From Linum tenue (taxonomy: Eukaryota > Streptophyta > Magnoliopsida > Malpighiales > Linaceae), in the NCBI GenBank assembly GCA_946122785.1, contig CAMGYJ010000006.1, forward strand, positions 1,364,001 through 1,428,000: 64,000 nucleotides of DNA, in the 5' to 3' direction. How positions within the stretch are numbered: the first letter of the stretch is position 1; each line of letters begins with the position of its first letter. Below the pieces are notes generated by a model, which saw nothing but the letters and a program-made list of their open reading frames with translations, made no database searches and was not told the DNA's origin. This document shows positions 21,857 to 34,900 of this stretch, piece after piece. The translations under genes were made by a program, and so were the position numbers.

Positions 21857-24680
21857 AACCAGCTACCCCCGCGTGGGCCGTAATGGCAGGAGATTTAGGA
21901 GCGAAAATAACAGGCCCGATATTTTAGTTACTTGCATTAGCCTATGTAGCTCAGGCCCATTTTGTCTCGTTACCGGTCACACCTTGGGCCACCGGTGAAC
22001 TGGTCGTTTGTCTTGGAACGTCCGTTTCGCCGGGCGTTGACTTGGACTCCGGTTGATGATACTTGGCCAAGTTGCCTGGTGGGAGCAAAGGAAATAAACG
22101 GTTTGCGATTGACAACAATTGGAGTTTTGTTCTCGGAAGGAAGAGAACGATTGAACTTTGTACCATCCACACAATAATATAAGAAAAGTTGATGGGTACG
22201 ATGATGGATAATGAAACCAAACTCAAATGTAAGATTTTTGTTAATTTCACACCTACATTCTAATATTAGGCTCTTAGTTATTAGCTTTTGGAAAAATAAA
22301 TACAATATGAAAATAAAAATAAAAGACGGATCGAATTTGTGTTTATGAGCATATCATCATTCATCAACCCAATGATAAATATATACCTATATGGAATGGT
22401 TTCGTGATTTCCAATACTAATAGTTTTGGATTTGAAGTATATTTAAGTCACATCATATGAGAACATTTTGGTCATAATAATGTATGTTAGACGTTAAAAA
22501 TAGGCAATAATGAGGCCTAACTTATATTATTATATCCATTGTGTATATGACATATTCAATGGGTTTGACAATTCCACAAAGGACCAACTTTGCAGGTCTG
22601 AAATTTCTCCATTCATCAATAAGGAAATTACAATTTCATGCTCTCCAACTTTCCCTTGATGAACATAGACAAGGCAATTAACTATGTGATTGTGACTAAA
22701 ACATACACGTGTCACCTTCCCCTTAATCCCCTTTGCTAATTCCTGGTTTAATCCAAAGGCAGAGCGGATGCGCCGTAACGGGCAAAAAACAAAAACAAAA
22801 AGGAAGAGAAGAAGAAGAAGAAGAAGAAGAAAGAACAAACGAGTCAAATATGGCATAGAAAGGGTCATCCATGGCTTTCCTTCTATTCCTTTTCCCCTTG
22901 GTTTCATAAGTGAAGTTGCTAACATTGTTGTCCAAGTCAACATTTGGAGTTTCCTTTTGACACATTCATAATCCTTTGGCCTTTAATCACAATCACATTC
23001 CAACTTGGCTATCCACATGTATATTTTTCAAACGATAATTAGAATAAAATATTGCGCACAAGATGAAAGGACGATACACAAACGTTACTACAAACTCGAA
23101 TGCAACTCGTAAAATTTATACTGAAAATATAAACAAGTATAAATCCTTAAAATTTTATTTTTTTCGCCAATTATGATCTTAACATTACTATTGGGGCATC
23201 TTTGAAACTGCTCATTGTATCAAGTCGTTCACCATACCATATTTCCTAAATTTGTTGACATAAATCAATTGGAACATGAATATAAATATGTATCTTCTGT
23301 TGTGATTGTCAACTTGAAAAGAACGTATGAGATTCATGATTCGTCAACAAAATTAAGTTTTATCATTATATATCATTTAAATACTACTTTGATATCGTCT
23401 TATTAATTAATTACACTGTACATAGGAACATGCATTAGGGGATTTATTATCCAACCTACCTCGATAGTTTTCCCCTTAATAAAGTGCCCTAGATAGTAGA
23501 TACTAATCTAGATTAGGAGAAACATTAATTAAGAAGAACATAAATAAATATATACATTATACACGAAAAGAAAAAACAGCGGGCATTGGGTTTAGATTTG
23601 GAATTTGACGTTGACGGTTTGGCCTTTGGGTCTCCCTCCCTCCCTCCGGATTCGTTGGGGACTTCGCCCAATGGGATGGGAGGAGATGGTTTCCGACGCG
23701 CCGTGGGGACTGCGCGTAGGTTGTGGCGCTCATCAAGTGGATGCAAATTGCAGCATTGCACAAAGACAGGGTCAAATATATAACATGGTCCCATAAGTTT
23801 CGTGTCACGAACAAATCAGCGTTCCAACTTTTTGTACTAAGTAAAATGGCCATTCATGTTTATCACTCGATGACGAAATGATCCTATACTAACTTGTCTA
23901 CTTCTGTGTTGATATATTTGTGATTGTTCAAACCTTATTGCCGCCAAAGACGCAATAGCGAAGATGAGGATTTCACGAGTTCAATGGTGAAGGATGCCAT
24001 GATATATGTAAAAAGATTATGATACAAACCATATGGACCTGTGTAATTGGTCTTTGTTGTATGATCCTCGACTAACTAGTGTTGTTAGAAACACGTTTGC
24101 TATTGTACACATCAGGTCATGAATTTTAATTCAATTTTGAGATCGAATCATCAAGGATGGCAAAGAGGATACTGAACTTATGGATATCCAAAAGAAAGGA
24201 ATCCCATTAACGTCAGATTAAGAAAATAGTCATATTTTTACTCTAATTCCCACCAATATTTTTGTTGTTTTCCCCTTGGGTTTTCGAATTACTAAATTAG
24301 TTAATATGTTGAGTTAAGGTTCATTGTCATCCAAATTTGATTGTTTATAGATCATATGATAGATACAAATATTTGAAGATTATCAAAAGAAAGTAATCAT
24401 TTAACTTCCTGGAGCATTAACAAATGTTAGGTGATACTCTAAGAAATTATTGTAAGGTAACATAAGTATCCTCCTAAATGAATTGTTCACTTGTGTGTAT
24501 CAATTTGATTGTTCCTGTAAACTAAAACTCAACAAGTTGATGATCCCTATAACTTTAATGACCATGTCGTGAATAATAATAATTGTGGAACCAATTTGAT
24601 AGTAGCCCATAATTAAGTGACCATTCGTTCATTTCGGCAAGCAAACAAATAATTATCAATTAAACAATTCGCCGGCGGAA
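21857..24680. other. Intergenic region between divergent SET-domain and GT14 genes
   Basis: No gene is supportable. It is AT-rich, with a GAA microsatellite (22805-22832) and a short GC-richer island at about 23580-23740 (TCCC repeats, then GACGCGCCGTGGGG) that resembles no family I know. 23900-24600 contains weakly similar phrases suggestive of old repeat debris. Confidence 0.5.
22805..22832 (+). repeat. (GAA)n microsatellite
   Basis: This is a run of about nine GAA/AGA units in intergenic DNA. It generates a misleading poly-Arg or poly-Leu open frame on each strand. Confidence 0.9.
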
Positions 24681-24689
24681 GACTTCTCC

Positions 24690-25578
24690 CTTCCTTCCTT
24701 CCTCTTCTCCCTCCCTCGCTATTTTTTGTGTTTCTGTTTGGACATCCAAAGCCAAGGAGCCAAACAACGACTTCCCACTACGACCCCACCTTCCTCCCCT
24801 CTTCTCTCTCCTCCTTCTTCTTCTTCCCCTCCTTGGCCTGCCATCTTCTGCTTCTCCAGATCTTAACAGCCTGTCCCTCTTCAGCTTCCCAAGTTCGGAT
24901 CTTGGCCAATTTGGAGATCTACTGTCGAACGCAAACCCAGCTCACTGATTGACTCATTGATTTCCTCTCCTCTCCTCCCTCTTAGGTACTCATCAGATTT
25001 CTGATTGCTGTTGGTTTCTCATCTCTGCTATCCAAGTCGAAGTAGCCTCTCAATTGGGTTTCTTCAGTTCAGTGACAACTGGCAGTGAGTGAGACTGCTG
25101 CTTCGTTGAGCTTCGATAACGTAATTTCTAGATTAAAGCTTTTGCATTTCTTGGGATATCCGAGAACGGGGTTTCGTAGCTTTCGTTTGAGTGTTAATGG
25201 GTATTTGGGTTCGGTTTGACTTTGGGGCTAAACAGTTGGTGGAACACTGGGGAAATTTGGTTCTCTTTAGTTGGCCGAATTCTTGACCTGAAATCAAAGC
25301 CTTCTGCTACCCAATAGAATCTACTGTTGTCCTTTTTCTGTTGCTTTAGGTTTCTTGATTCAGCGAATAAAGTCTCCTCATTTATTGGGTTTGGCCTGAA
25401 AGTGTTTGTTTGGTTGATTTGAAGGATCTAAATAGATACCACTTTTGCTTTCTATTCCCAGGATATACTGCTGATTGAAAGGGGGCTGCTTCTCTTCGTG
25501 GGCAATCCTTGAGTTCCCTCTGCGTCAAGTTTTTGGCGTTCATTTTCTGATATAAATGCCCTGCGGTGGGGTTTGATT
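24690..25578 (+). other. 5' leader of the GT14 gene, probably with an intron
   Basis: Pyrimidine-rich sequence (CTTCCTTCCTCTTCTCC near 24700) is followed by a likely leader. A donor AG|GTACTC near 24985 and an acceptor CCCAG|GATA near 25462 suggest a leader intron of about 475 bp, common in plant housekeeping genes. No other gene lies here. Confidence 0.45.
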
Positions 25579-28500
25579 ATGAAGGGAGGAGCTCAAGGGT
25601 GGCGTTTAGGAATGGGTGATGTACAGATCTTCCCTGGACCTCGCCACCGTGCTCCATTGAAGAGGCCCGTATGGATCATTGTCTTGGTTTGTATGGTCAG
25701 CTTGTTCCTAGTTTGTGCCTACGTTTATCCACCTCAGAGCGGCACAGCTTGTTATCTCTTCTCTTCCAGAGGCTGCAAGGCTTTATCGGATTGGCTTCCA
25801 CCTGCTCCAGCTAGGGAATTTACTGACAGTGAGATAGCTTCACAGGTTGTGATTAGGGAGATCTTGAGTTCCCCTCCTGTCAAATCTAAAACTTCTAAGA
25901 TCGCTTTCATGTTCTTGACTCCTGGTCAACTGCCTTTTGAGAAGTTGTGGGAGAAGTTCTTCAATGTAAGTTTTTCTCTCCTATCTTTTGTTTATTCTTT
26001 CTTTCCTTACATCTGAGCTGGTTTGTTTAACTGTTGGATTGACACTAGTTGAAAATTTCGAGATCCAACTGTGTTTTTCTGTATGCCAGTTTCTAGGACC
26101 AATGCAACCTGTTAGTCTCAGGAATGAATCAAACTGTCTTAGATATGAAATGACTTAGTGCTGATAGGATCACTGAAACAGGGTGCATTGGTGTTTAGTT
26201 TCTTGCTCTTTTATGTCTGAAATGGCTCATCCTTATGCTGGCAGGGCCATGAAGGGAAGTTTTCTGTTTATGTCCATGCCTCCAACAATAAACCAGTGCA
26301 TGTGAGCCGGTATTTTGTTAATCGGGACATACGCAGTGAACAGGTATATTACAGTTACTTACCCTAAAATAAAGCTTCATCTTTAGTTTTAATGCTGTAT
26401 GTGAATTGTTCGTGATCTTTGTTGGTAGAAAGATGAGAGTGTTGGCTTCTTGGTAGATGAATCATTTGCATGATTTGACCATCTTAAGAGTTTGGCTTCC
26501 TCTGTTATTTCACATTAGCAAGTTGAAATCTCTGGTTGAAGCTTTTGCATTCTTCACTTGTTTGTTTCTTGACTGTCACAGCCAAGGCAATTGACGAACT
26601 ACAATAGTAATTTTATTTTTCATTTAGTGAAGTTGCTGAGCAAGTGTAGAAGGTTCAGACTTCCTGAGAGAATTATCTAATTGTAGATCCGAATTGTAAA
26701 TGAAAAAAGCAGCTCACAGGTGACGACCTGGTTTTAGTTATGGTAGGTCACCATATAGTTTATATGACTACTTACGAGAACTAGAGTACTAAACAACATG
26801 AGATGTATTCTTATACAAATAGTTGGTGATCTGAGAAATGACTAATTTAGTTGTGCTCTATTATTTTTCCCAGGTGATATGGGGGAAGATATCGATGATA
26901 GATGCTGAGAGACGCCTTTTAGCCAATGCTATGCAAGATCCTGACAATCAGCATTTTGTTTTGCTTTCTGATAGGTAAAAAACATGGTGCATTACCCCTG
27001 TTATTGTATGGTCACGAAGGGCGAGGATTGCTGATTTTGAATTTCTAATTTAACTCTCGTGATTTCTGCCATTTCAGCTGTATACCATTGCACAAGTTTG
27101 ACTATGTCTACAACTACCTGCTGTATACAAATGTCAGCTTCCTTGACTGGTAAGTTAGCTCCCTTTGAGCCTTCATCCAAAGAAGAATGAAGTTCAGGCA
27201 TGTGTTACACGTGGATTTTTCCATTTTTCTGATCCATCTTGATATTGTTTTCAGTTTTTATGATCCTGGTCCGCATGGCAATGGCAGATATTCAGAGCAT
27301 ATGTTACCTGAAGTTGATATAAAAGATTTCAGAAAAGGTGCACAGGTATACATCATTTAATTCCCTTTTTCAATGTTGTGTCCATGTCACCCTGAAGAAT
27401 GGATGAAACCAAATTCATTTAATATCTTCTAGTTCCCATTTAGTGAATTTTTATGGCTGATTTCAGCCATACAGTACATTTTAATTATACAACAAAGGAT
27501 GTATTTGTATGTGTGATGAAGATATATTTCTATGGGTTTCAACGTATCTATTGGCATGAGACTCAACCAATGAATTATTTTACAGTGGTTCTCAATGAAG
27601 CGGCAGCATGCTATGATAGTTTTGGCTGATAGTCTTTACTACTCAAAATTCCGTGACTACTGCAAGGTACTATTTGGAGACCGTTAGTTATTTGTTACTC
27701 TTGCTTTCTTTCCAGACTCTGACTTTACATCAGGTTGTGTACATCTATTCTCCATCGATTAAGAAAGCGGGTTTCTGTTTGCCTTTCGCAAATACAAGAA
27801 GTTATTGGCTGCATGAGTTGTCTAATATCGTATCTTATACGAGTTATTGCTCATTGTATTTATAGACGCTTTTAAGATAACTTTTTTCCTGAAAACTACA
27901 GCATGGCATGGATGGAGGGAAGAATTGCATTGCTGATGAGCACTATCTGCCAACCTTTTTCCATGTATGAATCTTCACCGATATCTGTTCTGAAATTCAG
28001 TAGCCTTATCCTGCATTCCTTCTTATTTTTGTTGTAAACCTCAATGATTCGGAACTCCCTTTGATGATTTTAATGCATCTATGTCTCTAGATGATCGATC
28101 CTCAGGGAATTGCAAACTGGTCAGTAACACATGTTGATTGGTCTGAGAGAAAGTGGCATCCTAAGTCGTACACAGCTCACGATGTCACACGTGAACTTAT
28201 AAAGAATCTTACGGTATGGTCTTTCTCATGATGAAGCACACATGAAATTCCATTGTTTAGAATGTCTTTGATAGCTTGGACACATCATCTTCCTTAGTGG
28301 CTTTATGTATTATCCATGATTTAACTGCTAACTACCACACCTTCGTGTTTATGCAGTCGATTGATGTCAGTGTACATGTAACGAGTGAGGAAAAGGTAGA
28401 CTACTGAAGCTCCATCATCGACATTTCCCTTTGCTGTGATCGAAGCTGGTTAGTTGTTTGACGGACTTTCATCTTACATATAAATATGATTCTCTGTGTG

Positions 28501-28649
28501 CTTATTATCTGTAGAGTTTGGATGTGGACGAGCAGCCATGCATATGGAACGGGATTCAAAGGCCGTGCTACTTGTTTGCAAGGAAATTCCATGCAGAGAC
28601 TCTCGATAATCTGCTGCAACTCTTCTCCTCCAACTATACAACCAGCTGA
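25579..28649 (+). CDS. GT14 family (core-2/I-branching-like) glycosyltransferase
   Basis: Ten exons (25579-25965, 26245-26343, 26874-26974, 27078-27149, 27255-27345, 27586-27666, 27902-27964, 28091-28213, 28357-28395, 28515-28649) give 396 residues. The layout is type II membrane protein: a short cytosolic N-terminus, a signal anchor (WIIVLVCMVSLFLVCAYVY, about residues 31-49), then a lumenal domain. Family blocks include KIAFMFLTPGQLPFEKLW, FSVYVHAS, QVIWGKISMIDAERRLLANA, HFVLLSDSCIPLHKFDYVYN, QWFSMKRQHA, ADEHYLPTFFHM and THVDWSERKWHPK. Plant members are Golgi-resident; some (GlcAT14) act on arabinogalactan glycans, but the donor and acceptor of this member are not known. The start is the first ATG, just before the basic cytosolic segment; a TTG two codons upstream is not needed. 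Confidence 0.92.
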
Positions 28650-30819
28650 GTGACATAGTTTTGACTCCTTTAGAAGAATTCTTTGGTTGGATGAATCAAT
28701 GGTTGCTTTGAAAATTGAGACACCCCCATCAAAAGAAAAGAAAAAAGATTTGCGTATCTTAAAAAAAAAAAAGGATCTCTAACTCTAAGTCAGCCCTTCC
28801 CTATGAAAATCAGCGGTTGGATTTCTTGATTCATATTATGCTAAGGGGAGGATAGTGAGGTGGAATATAGTTGAGAGTTATTGTTGAGAAGACAATGGGG
28901 GTGGCTAACAGAATGTTTGGGGGGAGAAATATATATGGGGAAAATTGGGTGCAGGCTTTATTTGTTCTCCATTTGGGGCTATGGACCTTTTCCTAAATTG
29001 GGGTATAGTTTTTTTTTTTTTCCCCCCAAGGGGGGTACTTGAAATTTGACCTTAAGGCTTACTGTTTTGGATCTTCTTCTCTTGTTTCTTTTCTTGGTTT
29101 TATTGTAAAAGTTGGAAACGAACGGTTCTTTGTGAAGTTGGAAATACAACAGTTGGGACTAGCCCCCCCTTGATTTTGGTACGGAAATATCAGTTCAGCA
29201 GCACAGCAGCCTTTAGTACATGAGTTGCGTGCGATGATCTGCTCCTACTGTTTTGTTGTTTACTTCCATCTGATCTGAGCATTATCAGTTAGTTGATGTT
29301 GAATGATATAGCGTTGCCATTTCAAGCTAGTAACAGAAGTTATTGGTTTGATGTGCTAGGGCAGAAGTAGAAACGAGATTGAAGTGAGTTTGGTGATCCA
29401 GTTGCATGAAAAATAAAGTTCAGTATCCTATGCGATGCATGTCAATAAGTTGGGTGATCATATCGAGTATTTAACCCGCTTGTACCATTGGATGGGGGAC
29501 ACGACTTCATGGTGCCATGTTGCCAACCCTAATTGGTCCTTCCATTTTGGGACACTTTTGTTTTGTTTGTATGAATAGCCAGCCAGCCACTCCTTTTCCT
29601 GTCATCCTTCGATTTAACACCCTTGGCCCCTGAACTCGTGGCTGTGTTCAAACTTCAACCCATTTCCCATTTCATTCAATTAAGTTATGGTCCTCCAGTT
29701 TTTTGTTAGGAGTTAGAGGACTATCCTCCAACGATTTGGATAGAAGACCCACTCTATCAATGACTCAGATCTCTTCAAAATAGAAATTAGTGTGGCTTCA
29801 ATCCTTCCTATCCTAGCCCATGGGAGTGGAGCACCCTCCTCCTAAAGAAGTGAACAATAGCATTTCATCTGTTGGTTGGTTGGTTGTTGTTCTAGCAAGC
29901 CATTCAGGCCTATCCTATCCTTGAAACACTCATCTTTCTTGTAAACACTTTATCCAGATGGGTATAATTGAATGCTCCAAATTACTACTGGGTAAGGGTT
30001 ATATGTTATTGGAAGAGGCGAAATGGAACACCGTATATGTTTACACGATCTACGTACGTACGCTGTGAGATGGTACACTTTAAATATTAATAAAGCGCTC
30101 ATATGATAATTATTCATATTTTTAACTAGACATCCAACGATGTTGATGCTTCGTAGTATTCCCACTCAAATATATCGACTTCTACTCGTCGAGTCTATTT
30201 TCACAGACTTAGATTCCATCTTCCATGCACATGCATGTTAAATATGTGTGGTGTAGACATAAGCACAGTGGAAATTAAAGTTGTTTGTAAACATGTGCTT
30301 TTTTTACCTTTGGATTGGCCAGTCAACCCGCTTGATACATATAGGTCCCAGTGGTTGTTAGGTTTCATTAGAATGGACATAAGCAACAGAAGACAAGCAA
30401 TAGGCCACGTTCACAACCACTTGCTTTTCGTGACATATCATGTATGAAAACAAGGAAAATCGAGTAATCGACTCTATAAGATACCGCATTAACTGAAGAG
30501 TGTGTTATTATGATACTAATTAAGCTAAAGCTAATTTATGTTTCAGCTCTCAACTCATAAAATGGATTCGTAATATAATTAAAAACATAAAGAACAATAA
30601 TCAAGATAATTGAAACATTTGATTCCCCTGGAAAATATATATCTCAAATTAGGATTCTACGATTTTCGATTAGGCCGGCCTTCGTCAAAACACTATTATA
30701 TTCCTACCCTTTACTCCTTCCTAAGAAAACAACATAGTACCTTTCCATTTCGGATACGCGTAGAGGAGAGGGATTGACATCGAATTAGGAAGGAACGAGA
30801 TGGAATGGCAGCAATGAAA
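28650..30819. other. Intergenic region downstream of GT14 gene
   Basis: 28650 to about 29170 is probably the 3' UTR and terminator zone. The remaining 1.6 kb is AT-rich DNA in which I see no gene, RNA or complete transposon. Confidence 0.55.
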
Positions 30820-30827
30820 GCCCCATG

Positions 30828-31766
30828 TAGGGGTGTTAGTTGGTGCGGTTTCGGTTTAACCGCACCGAAATATCGGTTAACCGCAATCAAAATTGTCCCA
30901 AGATCACTAACCGAAACCGAAACTGACAGAGACTTCGGTTAACCGAAAACTGCAAACATCGGTTTCGGTTTTCCCTTGCGGTTAACCGAAACCGCAGGTT
31001 CTGGTTCACTTTCTCGGTTTTTGTTCAGAAATCGACCACCCAAAATCGAATTTCAACCACCTTTTTTAATGATTCACCCTCAATTTTGAGTGACCTGCTT
31101 TTGTTTCAGCCTCTATAATCACACACCATAAAGTTATCTAAATCAATTGAACATAAAGTCTAAAGCAACCACACAATTCAACCACAACTCCACAACATAA
31201 TGTCTACATGCCCACAATTCAACCACAAGTCACAATCACAACAAGACACAAATAACAAGTTCATTATCTCCAAATCATCAACCAAAATGATCCGAGGATC
31301 TCGCTCCAATTCATCTAGCCCATAGTCATCATTTACTCCAAGATCTTCATCTAGCCCATAGTCATCAACAACCTAAGGTTCACTCTATCGAGTGCAAAGG
31401 GAATTTAGAGAGTGGTGACTTTCGAGTTCTAACTCTTAAAAATATTTGAGACTCTTGATGGAGGGTTGTTTGCAATAGGTGAGAATTGGGATGTTTGGAA
31501 TTGCAACTTTGATTGGTTTTGAATCTTACAACTTTTTCCCTTAGCCAAAGTAAAAAATCATGTAGTCACACTAGTAGGCGGTTATCGGTTTTCTTATCGG
31601 TTAACCGCTAACCGATTAATCGGTTAGCGGTTAACCACTAACCAAAATACTACTAACCGAAACCGAAATCAATAAGGAAGTAGCGGTTATCGGTTAACCA
31701 CTAACCGACTTTATCGGTTCGATTATCGGTTAAAACCGATAACCGACTAACCGTTTATCACCCCTA
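30828..31766. mobile_element. Non-autonomous hAT-type element with CGGTTAACCG motifs
   Basis: This is a 939-bp element bounded by inverted ends TAGGGGTG...CACCCCTA and by a perfect 8-bp target duplication, GCCCCATG (30820-30827 and 31767-31774). An 8-bp duplication and this terminal sequence are characteristic of the hAT superfamily. Many copies of CGGTT/AACCG, often as the palindrome CGGTTAACCG, crowd both subterminal regions, where hAT transposases bind. No transposase coding is present. It lies 180 bp beyond the stop codon of the bHLH gene. Confidence 0.85.
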
Positions 31767-31946
31767 GCCCCATGCATGAAAGCAACACATAACTTCTCCC
31801 ACAATGAGATAAAATGGAAAAGACAAACCAAATATGAGACCATCACTCAACTCATCATATGTTAATGTTTCTCTTGGACTCCTTTTTTACACTTTTTTTT
31901 TTTTTTTGCCCTCTTTGGTTTATGTTTGGATACTTCATTGCATGAA

Positions 31947-34900
31947 CTACATGCTCATAGGACTTTCAGGATCGTTGAGAGATGCAATCGCAACTTCTAT
32001 TTTATGTCTCAAATCATCCTTTTCATCTTCCTCCGCCTGCAATAATAAAGCACATAATATTCAAGCCACCAATAATTAGTTCTCGAATTCCATAACATAG
32101 TCTAGCAACCATCTTATGCTTATCCTTGTCCAAATCCTTACGTGAGTGATTGTGGACAACAATTCCACCAGTACTTAATTGGAATGGAATCAAATATTAT
32201 TTGAACCGAGTAAGATCTGATCAAAGTATATTTTCTGACTGTTTCAATTCTCAACTACTTCTTAATCGGATCGAAATAATTAAATCCATTCTCTTTCTTT
32301 ACATAAATGATAGGTTGGTATATGAATGTGAGAGGAAACACAACAATAATATACGTGCACACATTGGCAAATAATTTGTTTTTATGTTTGTTTAACCATA
32401 ACCGTATCTTGCAAATCACAATTAGATGTCGCCAACTTGTCCACACTCCAGCCGTGAATTTGGGGGAGGAAGAGACTTTAAAGATTCAAAGAAGGGCCAA
32501 CCCCTAGAAGTTGACACTATTATTGTTTTATCCATTTCCTACATTAATCAATTATTATTGATGGCACCAATTGTTATTATTTTATATGTATGTAAAGTCA
32601 CAAAAGGCTTTTGAAATCATTGCCACTAAAATATTGTGCCATGTGGCCCTTAATCTTCTGCTCTTCATGCCCTTAATGCTTACTTTGGCATCTAATGACT
32701 TGGACTAGTTGTAACCTAGTGTAGTGTAATACATTATTTTAACTAATTTATGATTAAGAAATCTAAGAAAATCATTATAAAATCCGAATAATGGTTTAGG
32801 GAGTTGATTTTATTGATTAACTATGATCAAGGCCTGAGACAAGCGATGTTGATATCCCCACTACTCCCGATAACCCCTTTTAAGATAATAAATAACCATT
32901 TATATTAACTTAATTAGTCTAATAGTTGTTGAAGCACAAAAATATGTGCAAGTGTGTTCCTTGTAAGTTAAGATTTGATCCAGCTTCACAGTCAATTGTA
33001 TTGAAAATTATATTGACGAACGCTTTATTGAGGTTATCTTTTTAAGTTGCGTGTGTTATGATTGTAGGTTATTTGAAATGCACCTAATGTATACCACCTA
33101 TAGATAGTGGCAGAATCAGGGTTGGAAGTGAGGATCAACTAGATATAAGAAATTATAACAATTATTTTGAAGCGTTGAATTAATGTGGATTTGAAACAAG
33201 CGAGTTGATAACTTGATATGTAGTTTTCATCTTGACACTTACAATACTTTTTTCAATACCTCTGTACACAAATTATAATCTAATATCAAATGTTGAAAAA
33301 TACTGTAGACTCTTTTAAACATACGTAGCTCCATCACTGCTCCTAACACAGATATTCTCATGTATCAAGAACATCTCGAAACAAAAACAAAGGTTGGCTA
33401 ACAAATTGTATGCTAACCAAAAGTTAGAAGCGGTAAGGAAATTTCAAGTGAGAGAAAAAGGAAAAAGGCTGAGCAAGCAATTATCAAGCATCAGTCTCAC
33501 TTCCCCCCCCCCCGGAATTTTGATGATATATTATTCGAACACTCTGGATTGGCATCATTGTCAATCCTCCTTTCCCCAATCTAGAATTTTGATGATATAT
33601 TTATAATTAAATATATCTAATTAAGTGGTCTTAATCATGCTCCCTCTTATAATAATTATGATTAGTTATAGAGCCAAATAAATGATCTTTTCCAGCTCAA
33701 TTGGGATCTATGCTTGATGATAACCACATTTGTAATATTTACACACCTTCAAAGTCCTACCTAATCAATAATAACATTTATGAATATAATTTAGGAGAAT
33801 ATATATAATTTAAATGTAATCAAGAATATATATATAAAAAAAAAACAAGTCTCACCAGACCCAACAAAATTGTATTTTGTGCCCCACTTGTATCATAATG
33901 TCGGATTTTATGACCATTTGATAAATGTGGGCTTGATCTTGTTTGTCATCTAGTCTATCTATTGCCTTTTTGGCGAATGATATATTTTTTTTAAAACTTT
34001 TTATTTGATTTTCTGTTGTGTACTTGATTATCTACATGGTTGGAAAACTTATATATATCATTTCTTTCATCAATGATTAGTGAGCAGTAAATTTGGGACG
34101 AAATCGGGATTTAGGGATGAAGTGTCCTTAAACGGGAGTAATATTCATTATGTTTAACAAAGAAGCATCATTACGAGTGGATTATTTCTCTCAGGTTGAA
34201 ACTAATATAGTAAATAATACAAGTTGTAAGAGTGGAATTGAGACTGACCTCGATGAAGACTGTCTTCAAAAGATGGGCAGAGACGGTGGTAATGTTTGCG
34301 GTGATAATTTTGAGCTTCAAAGATTCGAATAGCTCGCATAATCTCACCATTGTGTCTGTCCTTTTATTGCACATCAAGCTCACCAGCACTGTCCTCTCCC
34401 CCATATACACCACTCTCAACTGCTACACATATATACCACACACCAAATTAGTTTCTCCATCGTAATAACTTGGTCTAAAGATAATGAATCAAAATACGTA
34501 CCGAATATATATATATATATAACCCATCATAATTATTAGTTTATTAAGAGTAGCACCATTAATATAATTTATTTATGAAATAAAATAAAATAAAGTACAA
34601 CTTATCTCCTATATATGGGAATTAATAGTAATGTACAAGAAAGAAGAGGGTGCGTACTTCTAGAAGCTCGATGGGGGAGGAGGAAGTTCGGAAGGAGCCG
34701 GCGGAGGAATCATACAAGTGGTCGTTGACCTTCTTCTTCTTGGATCTCAACAGCACCGGAAGTTCCACCTCGAAGTTGCCGGAGCCGGAGCCGGAGCAAG
34801 GGCTCATCTTCTTCCCGGAGGATTCCAGCTCAGCTATCTCCGCTTGGATTCTTCTTTCCTGGTCGTGCAACTCTTGGATGTAATCAATCGCGTCCTTGAT

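Noticed and set aside
22530..22943. A 137-codon minus-strand frame with a Leu/Phe-rich stretch
   Set aside because: The hydrophobic run is the translation of a GAA microsatellite; there is no family similarity or splice context.
34171..34248. A bHLH protein terminating by read-through of exon 4
   Set aside because: A proper last exon in phase, with the conserved family ending, was found at 31947-32036.
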